NCBI RefSeq assembly: GCF_016127315.1
Contig: NZ_CP065997.1
Coordinates: forward strand, 4,030,001-4,094,000
DNA from: Achromobacter deleyi
Lineage (GTDB): Bacteria; Pseudomonadota; Gammaproteobacteria; Burkholderiales; Burkholderiaceae_B
Reading direction: 5' to 3'
DNA: 64,000 nucleotides
This document shows positions 62,878-64,000 of the stretch, in pieces. The notes under the pieces are model-generated. The model worked only from the letters and a program-made list of their open reading frames with translations, made no database searches and was not told the DNA's origin. The position numbers were made by a program, and so were the translations under genes. Each line of letters starts with the position of its first letter. The first letter of the stretch is position 1.

Positions 62878-64000
62878 CTACTTGCGCGGCGGCTCGATCA
62901 CCGTGCAGGCGGCCGCGCCGGCGGGCGCCAGGGCGTTCTCGCCCAGCAGCGCGCGCGCGCCGCAGACCGAACCGAACATGCCCTTGTTCTCGTGGCCGAC
63001 GCCGGTCACTTCGAAGCCGGCGCGGTGCAGCGTCACCGGCCGGTTGCCGCGCGCGGCGACGATGCGTTCGTATTGCAGGTAGGCGGTGCCGCGCGCCAGC
63101 CGGGTGGCGCCCTGGGCCTCGGCGCCGCAGGTCTTGTCCAGCAGGCGGTGTTCGGGATTGTTGTCGGCGCCGCCCAGCAGGTAAGTGACGTCGCGCGCCG
63201 CGTAGCGGATGAACAGGCGCGTGTCGTCGGTTTCCTGCGCGAACGGGGGCAGCTTGTCGGTGCCGTACTTGTACTGGTTGTAGGTGGGGCAGATGCCGCG
63301 CTCGTAGGGCGCGTAGCCCTTGCCGTCGGGACGCGGGCGTTCCTTGGTCAGGTACAGGTAGGACGAGGGATTGGCCACCACGTAGCGCACGGCGATGCCG
63401 TCGCGGCGCAGCGGGCCATCGATCTGGTTCAGCACGGCATAGCGTTGCACCAGCTGGGCGCCGCCGGAGTGGCCGGCCAGCACGATGCTGGCCAGGGTCG
63501 GCAGGCGCTTGCGGTCGTCCAGGCTGCGCAGCAGGTCGTCGATCACCTGGAACGAGCTGACCGGCGCCGGCCGGCCATTGGCCTGCACGCTGTCCTCGCC
63601 GTCTTCCCAGCTGGACTTGCGCCAGGCCGCCATGCCGGCGTAGCCCGAGTCGATCACGCCGACGAAGCGCGGCGCCAGGATCAGGGTGTCGTTGGCGCGG
63701 GCCGGGTTGGCCGCCAGCACCGTGGCGACGGTTTCGTAATAGGCGTCGGCGTTGCGCTTGACCCCATGGAACACGATCACGATTTGCTTGATATCGCGCA
63801 GGTCGCCGCGCGCCAGGTTCCGGTTAGCATAGACCGGTACCTTGTAGCGGTGGCCGGGCTTGCCCAGTTCGAGCGTCTGCCAGCGCGGAATCACCACCCG
63901 CTTGGGGGCGGGCGCGGGTTCATCGTAATCGTAGGGATCGGGCAGCGGCGTCTGCGCGCGCGCCGCCAGGGGCAGAAGGGCCGCCAGGGCCAGCGCCGCC
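62878..64000 (-). CDS. Exported alpha/beta-hydrolase-like protein, N-terminus cut by window edge
   Basis: At least 373 residues; the frame enters from beyond position 64000 without its start codon. The first visible residues form the end of a signal peptide (ALAALLPLAARAQ), then a Pro/Asp-rich linker. The hydrolase core has VIVFHGVKRNADAYYETV and the nucleophile elbow AGHSGGAQ. The substrate is unknown. It is probably periplasmic or secreted. Confidence 0.85.
   Translation of the reverse strand, partial: AALALAALLPLAARAQTPLPDPYDYDEPAPAPKRVVIPRWQTLELGKPGHRYKVPVYANRNLARGDLRDIKQIVIVFHGVKRNADAYYETVATVLAANPARANDTLILAPRFVGVIDSGYAGMAAWRKSSWEDGEDSVQANGRPAPVSSFQVIDDLLRSLDDRKRLPTLASIVLAGHSGGAQLVQRYAVLNQIDGPLRRDGIAVRYVVANPSSYLYLTKERPRPDGKGYAPYERGICPTYNQYKYGTDKLPPFAQETDDTRLFIRYAARDVTYLLGGADNNPEHRLLDKTCGAEAQGATRLARGTAYLQYERIVAARGNRPVTLHRAGFEVTGVGHENKGMFGSVCGARALLGENALAPAGAAACTVIEPPRK

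Overview
The window is a 64 kb stretch of a very GC-rich chromosome, most like Achromobacter/Bordetella (Alcaligenaceae, Burkholderiales). That assignment is an inference. It rests on the base composition, on three 'orphan' Bug/TctC solute receptors that lack TctA/TctB membrane partners, on several LysR regulators beside small metabolic operons, and on the overall gene content. I saw no rRNA, tRNA, CRISPR array, insertion sequence or prophage. It reads as ordinary chromosome with an accessory flavour in iron uptake, solute uptake and small-molecule detoxification.

Layout. 0-9.3 kb: a truncated PAS-GGDEF protein; an amidohydrolase-Bug pair divergent from a LysR regulator; an SbmA/YddA-like ABC exporter; aspartate dehydrogenase; a GNAT enzyme whose 3' end overlaps a BMP-family protein, itself translationally coupled to a Tat-type Bug receptor. 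9.3-16.9 kb: an exported M20 amidohydrolase, a DHA2 drug exporter with a clear promoter and TetR-type operator, a carboxylesterase-Bug pair, and a LysR-adenine deaminase pair. 16.9-22.3 kb: a lipoprotein, a MATE exporter, an MltB-type lytic transglycosylase, a methyltransferase, a GNAT and a small oxidoreductase-like protein. 22.3-26.4 kb: an STN-type TonB receptor with a FecI-like sigma factor and Fur box but no FecR, then a ParE/RelE toxin-antitoxin pair. 26.5-34.8 kb: one long minus-strand operon (winged-helix regulator, GsiA-like double ATPase, binding protein, two permeases, M14 peptidase, GNAT).

34.8-48 kb: Lrp and a divergent class V aminotransferase, a membrane diguanylate cyclase, formamidase with FmdB, a signal-less SBP_bac_3 protein, an NlpE-like lipoprotein, a detoxification run (GFA, OsmC, GST, GNAT, isochorismatase), and an MFS exporter facing a GlxA regulator. 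48-56.3 kb: a siderophore-uptake locus with an AraC/PchR-like regulator, two tandem paralogous TonB receptors each behind the same 15-bp Fur-type palindrome, a cupin and an RhtX/FptX-like permease. 56.3-64 kb: a YegD-like Hsp70 protein, LysR with an MDR oxidoreductase, a NUDIX hydrolase, a 2Fe-2S ferredoxin, an AhpD-like protein, a KgtP-like symporter and a truncated exported alpha/beta hydrolase.

The strongest regulatory signals read directly from the sequence are the DHA2 promoter/operator at 12416-12444, the LysR palindrome over a -35 box at 2953-2969, the Fur boxes at 25655, 49065, 50140 and 52457, and 21-bp-spaced direct repeats (52389-52422) placed just upstream of the second receptor's -35 position. 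I found no gene set that is convincingly a wholly new system. The best leads are the AraC/Fur dual-receptor locus, the FecI-receptor pair without FecR, and the signal-less binding-protein-fold proteins (BMP and SBP_bac_3).
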